Under the pieces are notes generated by a model. That model searched no databases and was not told the origin of the DNA. It saw only the letters and a program-made list of their open reading frames with translations. This document shows positions 42,943-52,153 of a DNA stretch of 64,000 bases, piece after piece. The stretch covers positions 1 to 64,000 of the forward strand of contig NZ_JAAQPH010000007.1 in the NCBI RefSeq assembly GCF_011683915.1. Reading direction: 5' to 3'. Source of the stretch: Pelagibius litoralis (GTDB taxonomy: Bacteria > Pseudomonadota > Alphaproteobacteria > Kiloniellales > Kiloniellaceae). Position numbers and translations under genes: made by a program. How positions within the stretch are numbered: position 1 is the stretch's first letter; every line of letters begins with the position of its first letter.

Positions 42943-44115
42943 ATGGGCCGTTTCGCTGGGTTTTCGATGCAGGCGGCGAGCGCCGGTTTGCTGGCGGCGC
43001 TGGTCGGCTTCGCCAGTTCCTTTGCCGTGGTGCTGCAGGGCCTGGATGCCATCGGCGCCAGCCGTGCCGAGGCGGCTTCGGGCCTCATGGCTCTTTCCCT
43101 CGCCATGGGCCTTTGCGGCGTTTTTCTCAGCCTGAAGACCAAGCTGCCGGTCAGCATTGCCTGGTCGACCCCGGGTGCCGCCCTGCTGGCAACCACCGGA
43201 CCGCTGGCGGGCGGCTTCGCCGCTGCCGTCGGCGCTTTCATGATCTGCGGCGTACTCATCGTTCTCTCCGGCCTGTGGAAGCCTCTGGGGCGCTGGGTCG
43301 CCGCAATCCCGGCATCACTGGCCAATGCCATGCTGGCCGGGGTGCTGCTGACTTTCTGTCTGGCGCCGGTGCAGGCCGTGGCCGAGGGGCCGGAACTGGC
43401 TTTGCCGATTATCCTTGCCTGGGCCCTGGTCTGGCGTTTCAAGCGGCTCTACGCGGTGCCGGCTGCCCTGGTCGTGACCATCGCCGTTATCGTGCTGACC
43501 AACGACCTGCCGCCGTTTGAGAGCGCCTATCTGATTCCCCGGCCGGTGCTGGTAATCCCCGAGTTCTCACTGGCCGCTTTGATCGGCATCGCCCTGCCGC
43601 TCTTCATCGTCACCATGGCCTCGCAGAACATTCCCGGGGTCGCGGTGTTGAACGCCAACGGCTATCGTCCGACGCCGGGCCCGCTGTTTGCGGCCACCGG
43701 CTTGTTCAGCCTGCTCGCGGCGCCCTTCGGCGGGCATGCGGTCAATCTTGCGGCGATTACGGCGGCGCTCTGCGCCGGGCCGGATGCCCACCCGGATCCC
43801 CAGCGGCGTTACTGGGCGGCCCTGGTGTCGGGCGCCTTCTATGTACTGTTCGGCCTGATGGCGGCGGCCATCGCCGCTTTCGTGCTGGCCTTGCCGACCT
43901 ATCTCATCATGGCGGTGGCGGGTCTGGCGCTGCTCGGCCCCTTTGCGGCGGCCCTGACCGATGCCCTGGGCGAGGCCGAGGATCGGCTCCCCGCTGTGGT
44001 CACCTTCGTGGTTACCGCCTCCGGCCTCTCGTTCCTGGGTGTCGGCAGCGCCTTTTGGGGGCTGCTCGCCGGCCTCGCGCTCTACGCCCTGACGCGCTGG
44101 CGCGGCCGCCTCTGA
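42943..44115 (+). CDS. benE: BenE family transporter
   Basis: A 390-aa inner-membrane protein with about eleven spans: LPVSIAWSTPGAALLATTGPL, PLFIVTMASQNIPGVAVLNANGYRP and APFGGHAVNLAAITAALCAGPDAH are BenE (benzoate/H+ symporter) signatures. It starts 15 nt after dgcA, so it may be co-transcribed and import a different organic acid. The substrate is not certain. Confidence 0.87.
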   Translation: MGRFAGFSMQAASAGLLAALVGFASSFAVVLQGLDAIGASRAEAASGLMALSLAMGLCGVFLSLKTKLPVSIAWSTPGAALLATTGPLAGGFAAAVGAFMICGVLIVLSGLWKPLGRWVAAIPASLANAMLAGVLLTFCLAPVQAVAEGPELALPIILAWALVWRFKRLYAVPAALVVTIAVIVLTNDLPPFESAYLIPRPVLVIPEFSLAALIGIALPLFIVTMASQNIPGVAVLNANGYRPTPGPLFAATGLFSLLAAPFGGHAVNLAAITAALCAGPDAHPDPQRRYWAALVSGAFYVLFGLMAAAIAAFVLALPTYLIMAVAGLALLGPFAAALTDALGEAEDRLPAVVTFVVTASGLSFLGVGSAFWGLLAGLALYALTRWRGRL

Positions 44116-44181
44116 TTTGGCCTGTCGATTTGGCCGGTGATTTGATTGACCTGACGTCGCCCGGCGTTAGGTTGGACTGAG

Positions 44182-44826
44182 ATGAACCGGGCGATCGATA
44201 TCTACTGTGAGCGGGTCGGCACGGCTTTCTGGGCCGAGCCGCTGAATGCCGTCAGCAACCTGGCGTTCATTGTCGCGGGAATTCTTCTGGTTATGGCGCT
44301 GCGTCGGCAGGACCAGGCGGTGCGGCGCGATCCGGCCATCGGGACCCTGGTGGGGTTGACCTTCTTGATCGGCCTTGGCAGCGGTCTGTTCCACACCTTT
44401 GCGGTGCTCTGGTCGGCCTTGGCCGATGTTGTCCCCATCGCGCTCTTCATCCTGCTCTACATGTATCTGTCGCTCCGGCGTCTGGTCGTTCTGCCGCTTT
44501 GGATGTGCCTGTTGAGCCTGGTGGCGGTGCTCGCCCTGGTCACGGCGATGCCGATCCTTTTCGGCTTCAGCGTTTCCACCTATGCCGTTGCGCTGGCGGC
44601 CATGCTGGGGGTCGGCGGTTTTCTTCATTTCGCCCGCCGCCATCCGGCGGGCCGGGAAATCCTGATCGCCGCCGTCATCTTTGCCGTCTCGCTGAGCTTC
44701 CGGACTGTCGACCTGCCGCTTTGCGAGGTGCTGCCCATCGGCACCCACTACTTCTGGCACATTCTGAATGCCGTTGTGCTCTATCGGCTGACCCGGACGA
44801 TGATGCGCCACGGGGCTCCGTCATAG
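44182..44826 (+). CDS. Alkaline ceramidase-like membrane protein
   Basis: A 214-aa protein with six or seven membrane spans. DIYCERVGTAFWAEPLNAVSN at the N-terminus, GSGLFHTFAVLWSALADVVPI in the middle and LPIGTHYFWHILNA near the end place conserved His, Asp and Cys-type residues of the ceramidase/CREST superfamily metal site. It may hydrolyse a lipid amide. It follows benE by 66 nt. Confidence 0.82.
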   Translation: MNRAIDIYCERVGTAFWAEPLNAVSNLAFIVAGILLVMALRRQDQAVRRDPAIGTLVGLTFLIGLGSGLFHTFAVLWSALADVVPIALFILLYMYLSLRRLVVLPLWMCLLSLVAVLALVTAMPILFGFSVSTYAVALAAMLGVGGFLHFARRHPAGREILIAAVIFAVSLSFRTVDLPLCEVLPIGTHYFWHILNAVVLYRLTRTMMRHGAPS

Positions 44827-44833
44827 AACAGCG

Positions 44834-46048
44834 TTAAGTCGCGCTCTTCAGATAATCGTCTTCAAAGACCACGCGCTCGGCCCCGGTGAAGCGGCGCTGG
44901 CGTTCCAGTTCGGCCTCCAGGCGATCCAGTCGCGCGGCGGAGAGTTTTATCTTGGGCTCCAGCCAGAGGCCTTTTACCCGTAGAGCGCCGCTGTCGCGCT
45001 CGTGCTTCATGTCGATGCGGCCGATCAGGCGCTCGCCTTCCAGCAGGGGAAAGACGTAGTAGCCGAATTGGCGCTTGGCCGCCGGCACGAAGACCTCGAT
45101 GCGGTAGTGAAAACCGAACAGCCGCTGGGTACGGTTGCGGTCGCGGATCAGCGGGTCGAAGGGGCTGAGCACTCTAATTCGCTTCGGCGCCTCGGGCAGG
45201 TCGTGCATTGGGTCGTTGTCCGCCCAGCAGAAGGCAGCGCGGGGGCGTTCGTCTCCGGCGCCTTTTACCAGCACCTCTTCCAGCGCATCATCTTTCCGGG
45301 CCTGGCACCAGGTCTTGGCTTCCTCCGCCGTGACCAGATCCCAGAAAGCGGCAATCTCGCCGGACGTGGCGATGCCCAGGCGGTCGAGTGCCGCCCGGCA
45401 GGCCCAGTCGATGATCTCTTCCGATGTGGGCTCGGCATCGCGATGCTCGGCGGCGATGACCCGTTCCGTCAGGTCGTAGACCTTCTGGAAGCCGGAGCGT
45501 GCCGCCACGGCCAGCTGGCCGCTGTGCCAGAGATATTCCAGCGCGGTCTTTGAGGGATGCCAGTCCCACCAGCCGCTGCTGCCCTTCGGGGTCTTGGGGT
45601 CACCGTTGCCCAGGTCGCGTGCCAGGGCCGGGCCGTTGTCGCGGATGTGGTGGAGCACGTTCTTCACTTCGCTCTCGAAGTCCCCGCGCCGGGTCTTGCC
45701 CCAGCGCTCCCGAAGCATCTCACCTCGGACGGCGAAGCGCCTTTTCCAATACGGGAAGAAGCGGCTGGGGATGATCGAGGCATCGTGGGTCCAGTTTTCG
45801 AACAGCTCAGCCTCTTTCTCGATAAGCCGGCTGAGCTGTTTATGACGATAGGTCTGGTTGCGCGCGAAGAGGATCATGTGATGAGCGCGCTCCACCGTCT
45901 GGATCGAATCGACCTGGACGAAGCCCAGCCGCTCGATCAGCGCCAGCAGGTCCGGGTCGCCGATTTTACGATAAGGCGAGTCTGAAAGCCCCTGGCGCTG
46001 CAGGAAAAGCCGCCTCGCCGAGCGGTTGTCGATGATCCTTGGGTTCAT
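44834..46048 (-). CDS. YcaQ/AlkX-like winged-helix DNA glycosylase
   Basis: A 404-aa protein of the HTH_42 family. The N-terminal catalytic-site region FVQVDSIQTVERAHHMILFARN has a Q-V-D motif, which in the YcaQ/AlkX group replaces the Q-x-Q of AlkZ; this is recalled, not computed. ENWTHDASIIP, GWWDWHPSKTALEYLWHSGQL and FHYRIEVFVPAAKRQFGYYV are also family-like. Members unhook interstrand crosslinks and remove bulky alkylated bases. Confidence 0.85.
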   Translation of the reverse strand: MNPRIIDNRSARRLFLQRQGLSDSPYRKIGDPDLLALIERLGFVQVDSIQTVERAHHMILFARNQTYRHKQLSRLIEKEAELFENWTHDASIIPSRFFPYWKRRFAVRGEMLRERWGKTRRGDFESEVKNVLHHIRDNGPALARDLGNGDPKTPKGSSGWWDWHPSKTALEYLWHSGQLAVAARSGFQKVYDLTERVIAAEHRDAEPTSEEIIDWACRAALDRLGIATSGEIAAFWDLVTAEEAKTWCQARKDDALEEVLVKGAGDERPRAAFCWADNDPMHDLPEAPKRIRVLSPFDPLIRDRNRTQRLFGFHYRIEVFVPAAKRQFGYYVFPLLEGERLIGRIDMKHERDSGALRVKGLWLEPKIKLSAARLDRLEAELERQRRFTGAERVVFEDDYLKSAT

Positions 46049-46065
46049 GCCTTGCGCCGAATGCC

Positions 46066-46395
46066 TCAGCTTCTGTTGCGCCGCCAGCCGCCGCGCCGCC
46101 GTGGCTGGCAGAGGTGCCGGGTCATGCGGTCTTCGGGAAAGGTCGCGGTTTCCTTCAGCATCTCGATCACGCGCCCGCAGGGGCCGCCGGGCTGCGGCGC
46201 CTCGCCCAGACGATAGTCGTCGATCAGCCGCCGGGCCGCCCCGGCCGGATCGCGCCCGTCGCCCAGGCGCAGGACCCAGGTGAGGACGACATCTTCCGCC
46301 GGGCCGGGAAAAGCTTCGCCCATCTCCAGAACCTCGCGGATGATGCCGCCGGGATCGTCGGGCGAGTCGTGCTCGGAGATGTAGCGTATGGCCAT
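46066..46395 (-). CDS. Hypothetical protein, small
   Basis: 109 aa, not recognised. It begins AIRYISEHDSPDDPGGIIREVLEMGEAFPGPAED and ends in an Arg-rich tail (CQPRRRGGWRRNRS). No membrane segments. ATG 46395 has AGGA about 9 nt upstream. It fits snugly between the methyltransferase and the YcaQ-like gene, all on the minus strand, so the three may be co-transcribed. Confidence 0.65.
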   Translation of the reverse strand: MAIRYISEHDSPDDPGGIIREVLEMGEAFPGPAEDVVLTWVLRLGDGRDPAGAARRLIDDYRLGEAPQPGGPCGRVIEMLKETATFPEDRMTRHLCQPRRRGGWRRNRS

Positions 46396-46412
46396 GGGTC
46401 GGATCCTGGGTC

Positions 46413-47105
46413 CTAAATCCGCTGCAACAGGTTCAACCGGCTGGGTATCTCGAACCAGAAGGCGCCCTCACGCTGTTCTCCAGCCGCCATAAAGGCCTGC
46501 CGCAACGACTCTTCCGCCGCCTCCACTGTGGGGCGCCGCTTCGGGTCGACCGCGATCAGGCCGTCACGGAAGGCCTCAAAGCTCGCCACGCGATGCGGGG
46601 CGCGATAGCGGAACTCCTCGACCTCTTCCAATTCCTCATCGGCGCAGGCCGCTTGCAGGGCTTCATAGGCCTGCGCCCGCACCTCGGTCTCGTCTTCGAT
46701 GGGCTGCACCAGCGCGAAGTGCGTGCCTTCGGCCAGTGGCTCCTGCACGTAGACAAAACCGCCCGGCCTGACCACCCGGGCGGCCTCGTCCAGCGCCGCG
46801 CCCTGAACCTCGACCGGAACGTGGTGCAGGGCGTTGAAATAGACGACGGCGTCCAGGCTGGCATCGGCCAGGGGAAGCTGCTCGCCGAAGGCGCAGAGGT
46901 AGGACTCATCGCCGGCCGGCTCCGCCGCGCGGGCCCGCGCCAGTTGCTGCGGGCCGGGATCGATGCCGAGAACCGCCGCTCCCGCCCTGGTCATAACCCG
47001 TACCAGTCCGCCGTCGCCGCAGCCGACATCGGCCACCCTGGCGCCGGCCAGGGCAAGATGTTCCCGCAGGACGGCGGTATGCTTAAGAAGGGGCGGTTCA
47101 CTCAT
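46413..47105 (-). CDS. Class I SAM-dependent methyltransferase
   Basis: A 230-aa methyltransferase: VADVGCGDGGLVRVMTRAGA (motif I), LGIDPGPQQ, LPLADASLDAVVYFNALHHVP (motif II/III) and ARVVRPGGFVYVQEPL. It is of the UbiE/Methyltransf_11 type. An acidic stretch EELEEVEEF is at about residue 160. The substrate is unknown. Confidence 0.8.
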   Translation of the reverse strand: MSEPPLLKHTAVLREHLALAGARVADVGCGDGGLVRVMTRAGAAVLGIDPGPQQLARARAAEPAGDESYLCAFGEQLPLADASLDAVVYFNALHHVPVEVQGAALDEAARVVRPGGFVYVQEPLAEGTHFALVQPIEDETEVRAQAYEALQAACADEELEEVEEFRYRAPHRVASFEAFRDGLIAVDPKRRPTVEAAEESLRQAFMAAGEQREGAFWFEIPSRLNLLQRI

Positions 47106-47274
47106 AGAATCTCTTACCGGCGTTGCTCGCTGCGCATTCTAGGCGCCGGTGGCAAGCCTCCGCCAGTCTTTCGGGTCTTCAGGGGCAAGCCAGGTGCCAG
47201 CCCCCTGACAGAACGGCCAGCGCCTTGACTTGTCGGGCGCTGCTGTCTTTCATCGGTCGCACAGAAGGGAGCCG

Positions 47275-48012
47275 GTGACAGCAATGCAGATCGCGACGGA
47301 AGAGGCCTGGTATCGCACGGCAGGGGCGGGTGACGGCATCACCCACATCTGGGAGCCCTATATCAAAGAGTTCTACCGTTGCAACATCTGGCATGTGCGG
47401 GGCCGGGACCGCGACATGCTGGTCGATTCCGGCATGGGGGTGGTCAGCCTGCGCGGGCAGATCGGGGCGCTGGCCGAGCGGCCGCTGACGGCGGTTGCCA
47501 GCCACACCCACTTCGATCATATCGGCTGTCATCATGAGTTTCCTGAGCGTGCCGTCCACAAAGACGAGGCCGCGCTGATGGCCGCACCGGGACGCAAGGA
47601 GACCTTGGCGGATCCTTATGTGACCGACGACATCTTCACCGCCCTGCCGCCCGGCGACTACGTTTCGGAAAGCTACGAGGTCACGCCGGCGGCGGCCACA
47701 CGGCTGCTGGAGGACGGCGACGTCATCGATCTCGGCGACCGCCACTTCTCGGTCGTTCATACGCCCGGTCATTCCCCCGGGGGTATCATGCTGTTTGAAG
47801 CGGCGAGCGGCGTTTTGATCTCAGGTGATACCGTCTACGACGGGCCCCTTATCGACGATGCCTATCATTCCGATCTCGCCGTCTATGTCGCGACCATGAA
47901 ACGGATCCATGACCTGCCGGTCCGCGTTGTACACGGCGGCCATTTCCCCAGCTTCGACGGCGCGCGCTACCGCAGCCTGATCCGCCAGTTCCTTGAGGAA
48001 AAAGGAGCCTAG
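47275..48012 (+). CDS. MBL-fold metallo-hydrolase
   Basis: A 245-aa metallo-beta-lactamase-fold hydrolase with the HTHFDHIG metal motif, a later His in VVHTPGHSPGG, Asp in LISGDTVYDG, and the final His in VVHGGHFPSF. These give a complete two-metal site. GTG 47275 follows AGAAGGGAG at good spacing; ATG 47284 is an alternative. Activity could be lactonase, glyoxalase-like or other; not assignable. Confidence 0.82.
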   Translation: MTAMQIATEEAWYRTAGAGDGITHIWEPYIKEFYRCNIWHVRGRDRDMLVDSGMGVVSLRGQIGALAERPLTAVASHTHFDHIGCHHEFPERAVHKDEAALMAAPGRKETLADPYVTDDIFTALPPGDYVSESYEVTPAAATRLLEDGDVIDLGDRHFSVVHTPGHSPGGIMLFEAASGVLISGDTVYDGPLIDDAYHSDLAVYVATMKRIHDLPVRVVHGGHFPSFDGARYRSLIRQFLEEKGA

Positions 48013-48043
48013 GGTCTTTTCGACTTACGTCGAAGCGGTTCCA

Positions 48044-48107
48044 GCCCGCTCCCCCTCCCGGCCACCCACCAGGATAATCGCATTGGGTGGCCGGGAGGGG
48101 AGCGGGC
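48044..48107. repeat. Long GC-rich hairpin between convergent genes
   Basis: GCCCGCTCCCC..TCCCGGCCACCCA at 48044-48068 pairs with TGGGTGGCCGGGA..GGGGAGCGGGC at 48084-48107 with one bulge, giving a stem of about 23 bp. It lies between the metallo-hydrolase and the ABC ATPase and probably ends both transcripts. The flank at 48124-48139 (GAAAATGCTCTAGCGG) is repeated at 62448-62463, pointing to a mobile or REP-type origin. Confidence 0.75.
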
Positions 48108-48132
48108 CGGTGCCGTCTAAACCGAAAATGCT

Positions 48133-49194
48133 CTAGCGGGTCAGCAGCACCATGTCGGCGGGGTCGGCGTAGAGGGTCAGGGCTTCGCCGGGCCGGATCA
48201 TCTGTTTTTGCGGCAAGCGTAGTTTCACGGTGTTGTCCGACCCGTCGAGTTTTGCCATGCATTGATGATGGGTGCCGAAGAAACCTGATTCGACAACCTT
48301 GGCGGTGCCGATTTTGGCCCGTTCCCCCGCCGCGTCCGGATGGAGGTGTTCGGGGCGCAGTGACAGTGCCACCTTGGCGCCCTTGTCGGCCTTGCCCGTA
48401 AGGCTGAATCCGCCGAAGGTTGTCTCGACGTGGATACGCTCGCCTGCGGCATCGGTGATGCTACCCTCGATCAGGTTGTTGTCGCCCATGAAGTTGGCGG
48501 TGAACCTGGAGGAGGGCTGCAGGTAGACCCGTTCCGGTGAACCGATGTCCTCGATGAAGCCGTCGTTCATCACCACGATGACGTCGCCGATGGCCATCGC
48601 CTCTTCCTGGTCGTGGGTCACATGAACGAAGGTGGTTCCGACCCGCTTCTGGATCAGCTTCAGTTCTTCCTGCATCTGGCGGCGCAGTTTGAGGTCGAGT
48701 GCGCCCAGGGGTTCGTCGAGCAGCAGCACCGAGGGCTCGACCACCAGGGCACGGGCCAGGGCGATGCGCTGGCGCTGGCCGCCGGAAAGCTCGTGAATGC
48801 GCCGCGCCGCGGTGTGGCCGAGGCCGACCATGTCGAGCGCGCGCTCGGTCCGTATCCTTTGCTGGTCCTTCGCGACCCTGCGCATCTTCAGCCCGAAAGC
48901 CACGTTGGCCGCAATCGACATGTGGGGAAACAGGGCGTAGTCCTGGAAAACCGTGGTTGTCGGACGTTTTGCCGGCGGCATCCGGGTGACGTCCCTGCCG
49001 TCGATGAAAACCCGTCCTTCCGTGGGGTCGAGAAAGCCGCCGAGGATGTTCAGCAGGGTGGTCTTGCCGCCGCCGGACGGCCCCAGCAAGACAACAAAGC
49101 TGCCTGCTTCGATGGTCAGGTTGATGCCCTGAAGCGCGACCTTGCCGCCGAAGCGCATGGCGATGTCGCGAAACTCGACGGCGGGGAGGGTCAC
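48133..49194 (-). CDS. Spermidine/putrescine-type ABC transporter ATPase
   Basis: A 353-aa ABC ATPase: LLGPSGGGKTTLLNILGGF (Walker A; a Gly replaces the usual Cys), HELSGGQRQRIALARAL, VLLLDEPLGALD, VHVTHDQEEAMAI, then a TOBE-like domain. GTG 49194 overlaps the permease stop as GTGA, so the long frame reaching 49830 is not the true N-terminus. Its stop codon lies inside the repeat-like CTCTAG border. Confidence 0.88.
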   Translation of the reverse strand: MTLPAVEFRDIAMRFGGKVALQGINLTIEAGSFVVLLGPSGGGKTTLLNILGGFLDPTEGRVFIDGRDVTRMPPAKRPTTTVFQDYALFPHMSIAANVAFGLKMRRVAKDQQRIRTERALDMVGLGHTAARRIHELSGGQRQRIALARALVVEPSVLLLDEPLGALDLKLRRQMQEELKLIQKRVGTTFVHVTHDQEEAMAIGDVIVVMNDGFIEDIGSPERVYLQPSSRFTANFMGDNNLIEGSITDAAGERIHVETTFGGFSLTGKADKGAKVALSLRPEHLHPDAAGERAKIGTAKVVESGFFGTHHQCMAKLDGSDNTVKLRLPQKQMIRPGEALTLYADPADMVLLTR

Positions 49195-49988
49195 GTTTTC
49201 TTTCTCCGGAAGACGACGAAGTCCAGCAGCAGGACGGTGGCGACGGAAATCAGGAACACAAAGCTGCCGACGGCATTGGTCTTGGGGTTCAGGCCGGTGC
49301 GCAGCATGCTCCAGATCTCGACCGGCAGGGTAACCTCGAAGCGGCTGACCATGAAGGCGATGATGAACTCGTCCCAGGAAAAGGTGACGGAGAGGAAGAA
49401 GCCGGCGAACAGCGCCGGCCACATCATCGGCACCGTCACCAGGGCGAGAACCTGCCATTCCCGGGCGCCGAGGTCGCGCGCCGCGCGCTCGATGTTGGCC
49501 TGATGAGCGCCCATCTGGCTGTAGACGATGGCAAAGCAGAGCGGCAGGTTGATCACCACATGCCCGATGCCGACGGTCAGCAGCGACTTGGGCACGCCCA
49601 GCTGGTTGAAGGTGATCAGCAGCCCCATGGCGATGATCAGGTAGCTGACCGTCAGGGGCGCGGTGAGAAAGCCCTGCAGCACCCGGGCGAAGGGCAGGCG
49701 GTGGCGGGCCAGGGCATAGGCGGCGAGGAAGCCGAGGACCACCGAGACCAGTGACGAGGCCAGCGCAACGATCACCGAGTTCGTCAAAGCGTCCATCATC
49801 CGTTCGTCGGTGAAGACCGCCTCGTACCACTGCAGGGACGGTCCGTTGAAAGGCGGCACCGGCACCCGCGAGCCCTGGAAGGAAAACAGCACCAGCACGC
49901 CGACCGGCAGAAAGATGAAGCCGTAAATCAGAATGACGTAAATCCAGACTGGCGCGGCGCGCAACGCGGGCAGGGCTCGATGGATCAT
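49191..49988 (-). CDS. ABC transporter permease (PotC-like)
   Basis: A 265-aa permease with about six spans: WIYVILIYGFIFLPVGVLVLFSFQ, then the EAA-like loop IERAARDLGAREWQVLALVTVP and FSWDEFIIAFMVSRFEVTLP. ATG 49988 lies 2 nt after the upstream permease stop; the longer frame to 50786 is a shadow of that gene. Confidence 0.88.
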   Translation of the reverse strand: MIHRALPALRAAPVWIYVILIYGFIFLPVGVLVLFSFQGSRVPVPPFNGPSLQWYEAVFTDERMMDALTNSVIVALASSLVSVVLGFLAAYALARHRLPFARVLQGFLTAPLTVSYLIIAMGLLITFNQLGVPKSLLTVGIGHVVINLPLCFAIVYSQMGAHQANIERAARDLGAREWQVLALVTVPMMWPALFAGFFLSVTFSWDEFIIAFMVSRFEVTLPVEIWSMLRTGLNPKTNAVGSFVFLISVATVLLLDFVVFRRKKT

Positions 49989-49990
49989 GG

Positions 49991-50857
49991 TCACACCCTG
50001 TCGATCTTCAGCCAGCGCGCGCAGGCCAGGTAGACCAGGCTGACCACGGCCATCAGGATCATCGCCAGGGCCGAGGCCATGGGAAAGTCGGAGCGCCGGG
50101 CGATCTGCATCATAATCGTCTGGGGCAGCAGCAGCTCGCGGCTGCCGCCCAGGATCTGCGGCGTGATGTAGTCGCCGATGCACAGAACAAAGGTCAGGAA
50201 GGCGCCGACCATGATGCCCGGAAGAGTCAGCGGCAGGGTCACGTGCAGGAAGGCGCGCAGTGGCCCGGCACCCAGGTCCGCGGCGGCCTTGCGATAGCTT
50301 GGCGACAGTTGCACCAGATTGGCGTAGATGGTGAGGGTCAGCAGCATCACGAAGAAGTGGACGAAGCCGACGACGGTGGCCCCGCGGTTGTTGGCGAAGG
50401 AAACCGGGTCTTCGGTGATTCCCATGTCGAGCAGAAAGTTCGACAGAATGCCCCCCTCCGACAGCACCAGCAGCCAGCTGTAGGAGCGCACGACATAGGA
50501 GGTCCAGAACGGCAGGATGGCGAGGATCAGGGCGAGGCGCTGCCAGCGCCGCGGCACCCGTTCGGCCAGGATATAGGCCAGCGGATAGGCCAGCAGAACG
50601 CTGATGACCGTCACCATCACCGTCACTTCGATGGAGTTGACCAGCGATTGGAACAGGAAGCTCTTGGCGAAGAACTTTTCGTAATTCTGAAGGCTGATTT
50701 CGCTGACCAGCCTGGTGCCGACCCGCTGCCACAGGCTGTAGAGGCCCATGATCGCCAGAGGCGCGAAGAAAAAGGCGATCGTCCATAAAAAGGCGGGCAG
50801 CAGAAGCCCCCAGGCCCTGACGCGTGCGCTCAGATACCTGGGGGGTCTGTCGGTCAT
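49991..50857 (-). CDS. ABC transporter permease (PotB-like)
   Basis: A 288-aa permease: LLLPAFLWTIAFFFAPLAIMG, ILPFWTSYVVRSYSWLLVL, EAA-type YRKAAADLGAGPLRAFLHVTLP and IGDYITPQILGGSRELLLP. It pairs with the PotC-like subunit. It follows the binding-protein gene by 35 nt. Confidence 0.88.
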   Translation of the reverse strand: MTDRPPRYLSARVRAWGLLLPAFLWTIAFFFAPLAIMGLYSLWQRVGTRLVSEISLQNYEKFFAKSFLFQSLVNSIEVTVMVTVISVLLAYPLAYILAERVPRRWQRLALILAILPFWTSYVVRSYSWLLVLSEGGILSNFLLDMGITEDPVSFANNRGATVVGFVHFFVMLLTLTIYANLVQLSPSYRKAAADLGAGPLRAFLHVTLPLTLPGIMVGAFLTFVLCIGDYITPQILGGSRELLLPQTIMMQIARRSDFPMASALAMILMAVVSLVYLACARWLKIDRV

Positions 50858-50892
50858 GGTCTTTCAGCCAAAGCAGTCAGGATCGCGGCAGC

Positions 50893-52008
50893 CTAGTGCT
50901 GCAGGAACTCGGTCCAGACATCGAGCATCTCGGCATCCAGTTCGGCATCCGGGATGAAGTAGCGGTGGGAGTTGGCGAGAAATTTTTCCTGCTCGTCCCA
51001 GCGCAGCGCGCTCTTTTGTTCCGGTGACAGCAAGGCGCCGGCCTTTTTGTTCGCCGGCATGCCCCAGAAGCAGGAGGAGGTCGCCAGGCGTGCCTGGCCC
51101 TCCGGGCTCATGACGTACTTCACGAATTCGACCGCCAAGTCCTTGTTCTTCGAGTCCTTGAAGACGGCGAGCGATTGGCTCCACAGAATACCGCCCTGGT
51201 CGGGCAGCACCCAGTCCAGGTCGGGGTTTTCCGACTGCATGACGGCAACCGCCCATTCGCCGCCGCCGATGAGGATATCGGCCTCACCGGTCGCCAGGGC
51301 CGTGGTGGAGGAAACCACCTCGCCGACCATTGCCGAATTGTCCTTCAGCTTGAACAGCTCGTCTCTTATCGCGGGCAGCTTGTCGGCGGTGATGTCGCTG
51401 GGCTTCATACCCATCTTCAGCGCCACCAGATTCATCAGCGGGATGTAGTAGTCGTAGACCGCGATCCGGCTTTTGTATTTGTCCGACCACAGCGTCTGGA
51501 GGTCGCGCATGTCGGCGGGATCGACCTTGGATTTGTCGTAGCTGATCACGTTGTAGCCGAACTTCTCCATGATCGCGTACATCTTGCCGTCTTTGTGGGT
51601 GACGTCGGTCATCTGTACCTGGGAGAAGGTGTCCGCCAGCGGCAGTTCGCCCTTCGGCAACTCGGCCAGCAGTCCGGCTTCGACGACCCGCGGTACGTCG
51701 ACGCCGTCGATCACGAAGACGTCCCAGTCGCCGGGACGGGACTGCTCGACGATCGCCAGGGCGGCACCGGTGCCTTCGTATTCCTTCAGGTTGACTTTGA
51801 CGCCGTACTTTTCTTCGAAGGGCTTGATCAAGGCCGGATCGGTGTGGTCGCACCAGACCAGCGCATTCAATTCTTCGGCGGCTTGGGCGGAAAGGGGAAA
51901 CAAGACCGAGCCCGTTGCAACGCCCGCTGTGACGACAGCGGCTCCGAGAAGCCGGCCGCTATGGCGTGGCAGGGCGGATTTCACATGACCCTGGGTAAGA
52001 GAAAACAT
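50893..52008 (-). CDS. Extracellular solute-binding protein (PotD-like)
   Basis: A 371-aa periplasmic binding protein. The signal region (GRLLGAAVVTAGVATGSVLF) ends near AQA-AEEL. The mature part starts ELNALVWCDHTDPALIKPFEEKYGVKV, with VFVIDGVDVPRVVEAGLLA and GEADILIGGGEWAVAV. It belongs with polyamine-type proteins but lacks the NWSDYI opening of PotF, so its ligand may differ. ATG 52008 follows AGGGAGAG closely. Confidence 0.87.
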   Translation of the reverse strand: MFSLTQGHVKSALPRHSGRLLGAAVVTAGVATGSVLFPLSAQAAEELNALVWCDHTDPALIKPFEEKYGVKVNLKEYEGTGAALAIVEQSRPGDWDVFVIDGVDVPRVVEAGLLAELPKGELPLADTFSQVQMTDVTHKDGKMYAIMEKFGYNVISYDKSKVDPADMRDLQTLWSDKYKSRIAVYDYYIPLMNLVALKMGMKPSDITADKLPAIRDELFKLKDNSAMVGEVVSSTTALATGEADILIGGGEWAVAVMQSENPDLDWVLPDQGGILWSQSLAVFKDSKNKDLAVEFVKYVMSPEGQARLATSSCFWGMPANKKAGALLSPEQKSALRWDEQEKFLANSHRYFIPDAELDAEMLDVWTEFLQH

Positions 52009-52100
52009 CCAACTCTCCCTGTTCTTGTTGGTGGTCCGCCGGACTTTCCGGATCTGCGGCGGCACGGATCTTGCCGTTTTTGCAAGGTTCACGTCAAAAA

Positions 52101-52133
52101 AATGAACCAATTCTAAACTTGAGTCAATTCATT
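52101..52133. promoter_or_regulatory. Putative TetR operator in divergent promoter region
   Basis: AATGAA at 52101-52106 faces TTCATT at 52128-52133, with CAATT/AATT repeats inside, in the 145-bp AT-rich gap between the binding-protein gene and tetR. A regulator here could control both directions. Evidence is the imperfect dyad and position only. Confidence 0.35.
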
Positions 52134-52153
52134 CTCTATGCCATGGATACGCG

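Noticed and set aside
49195-49830. N-terminal extension of the ABC ATPase frame
   Set aside because: Reads through the permease gene out of frame; the GTGA overlap at 49194 gives the proper start.
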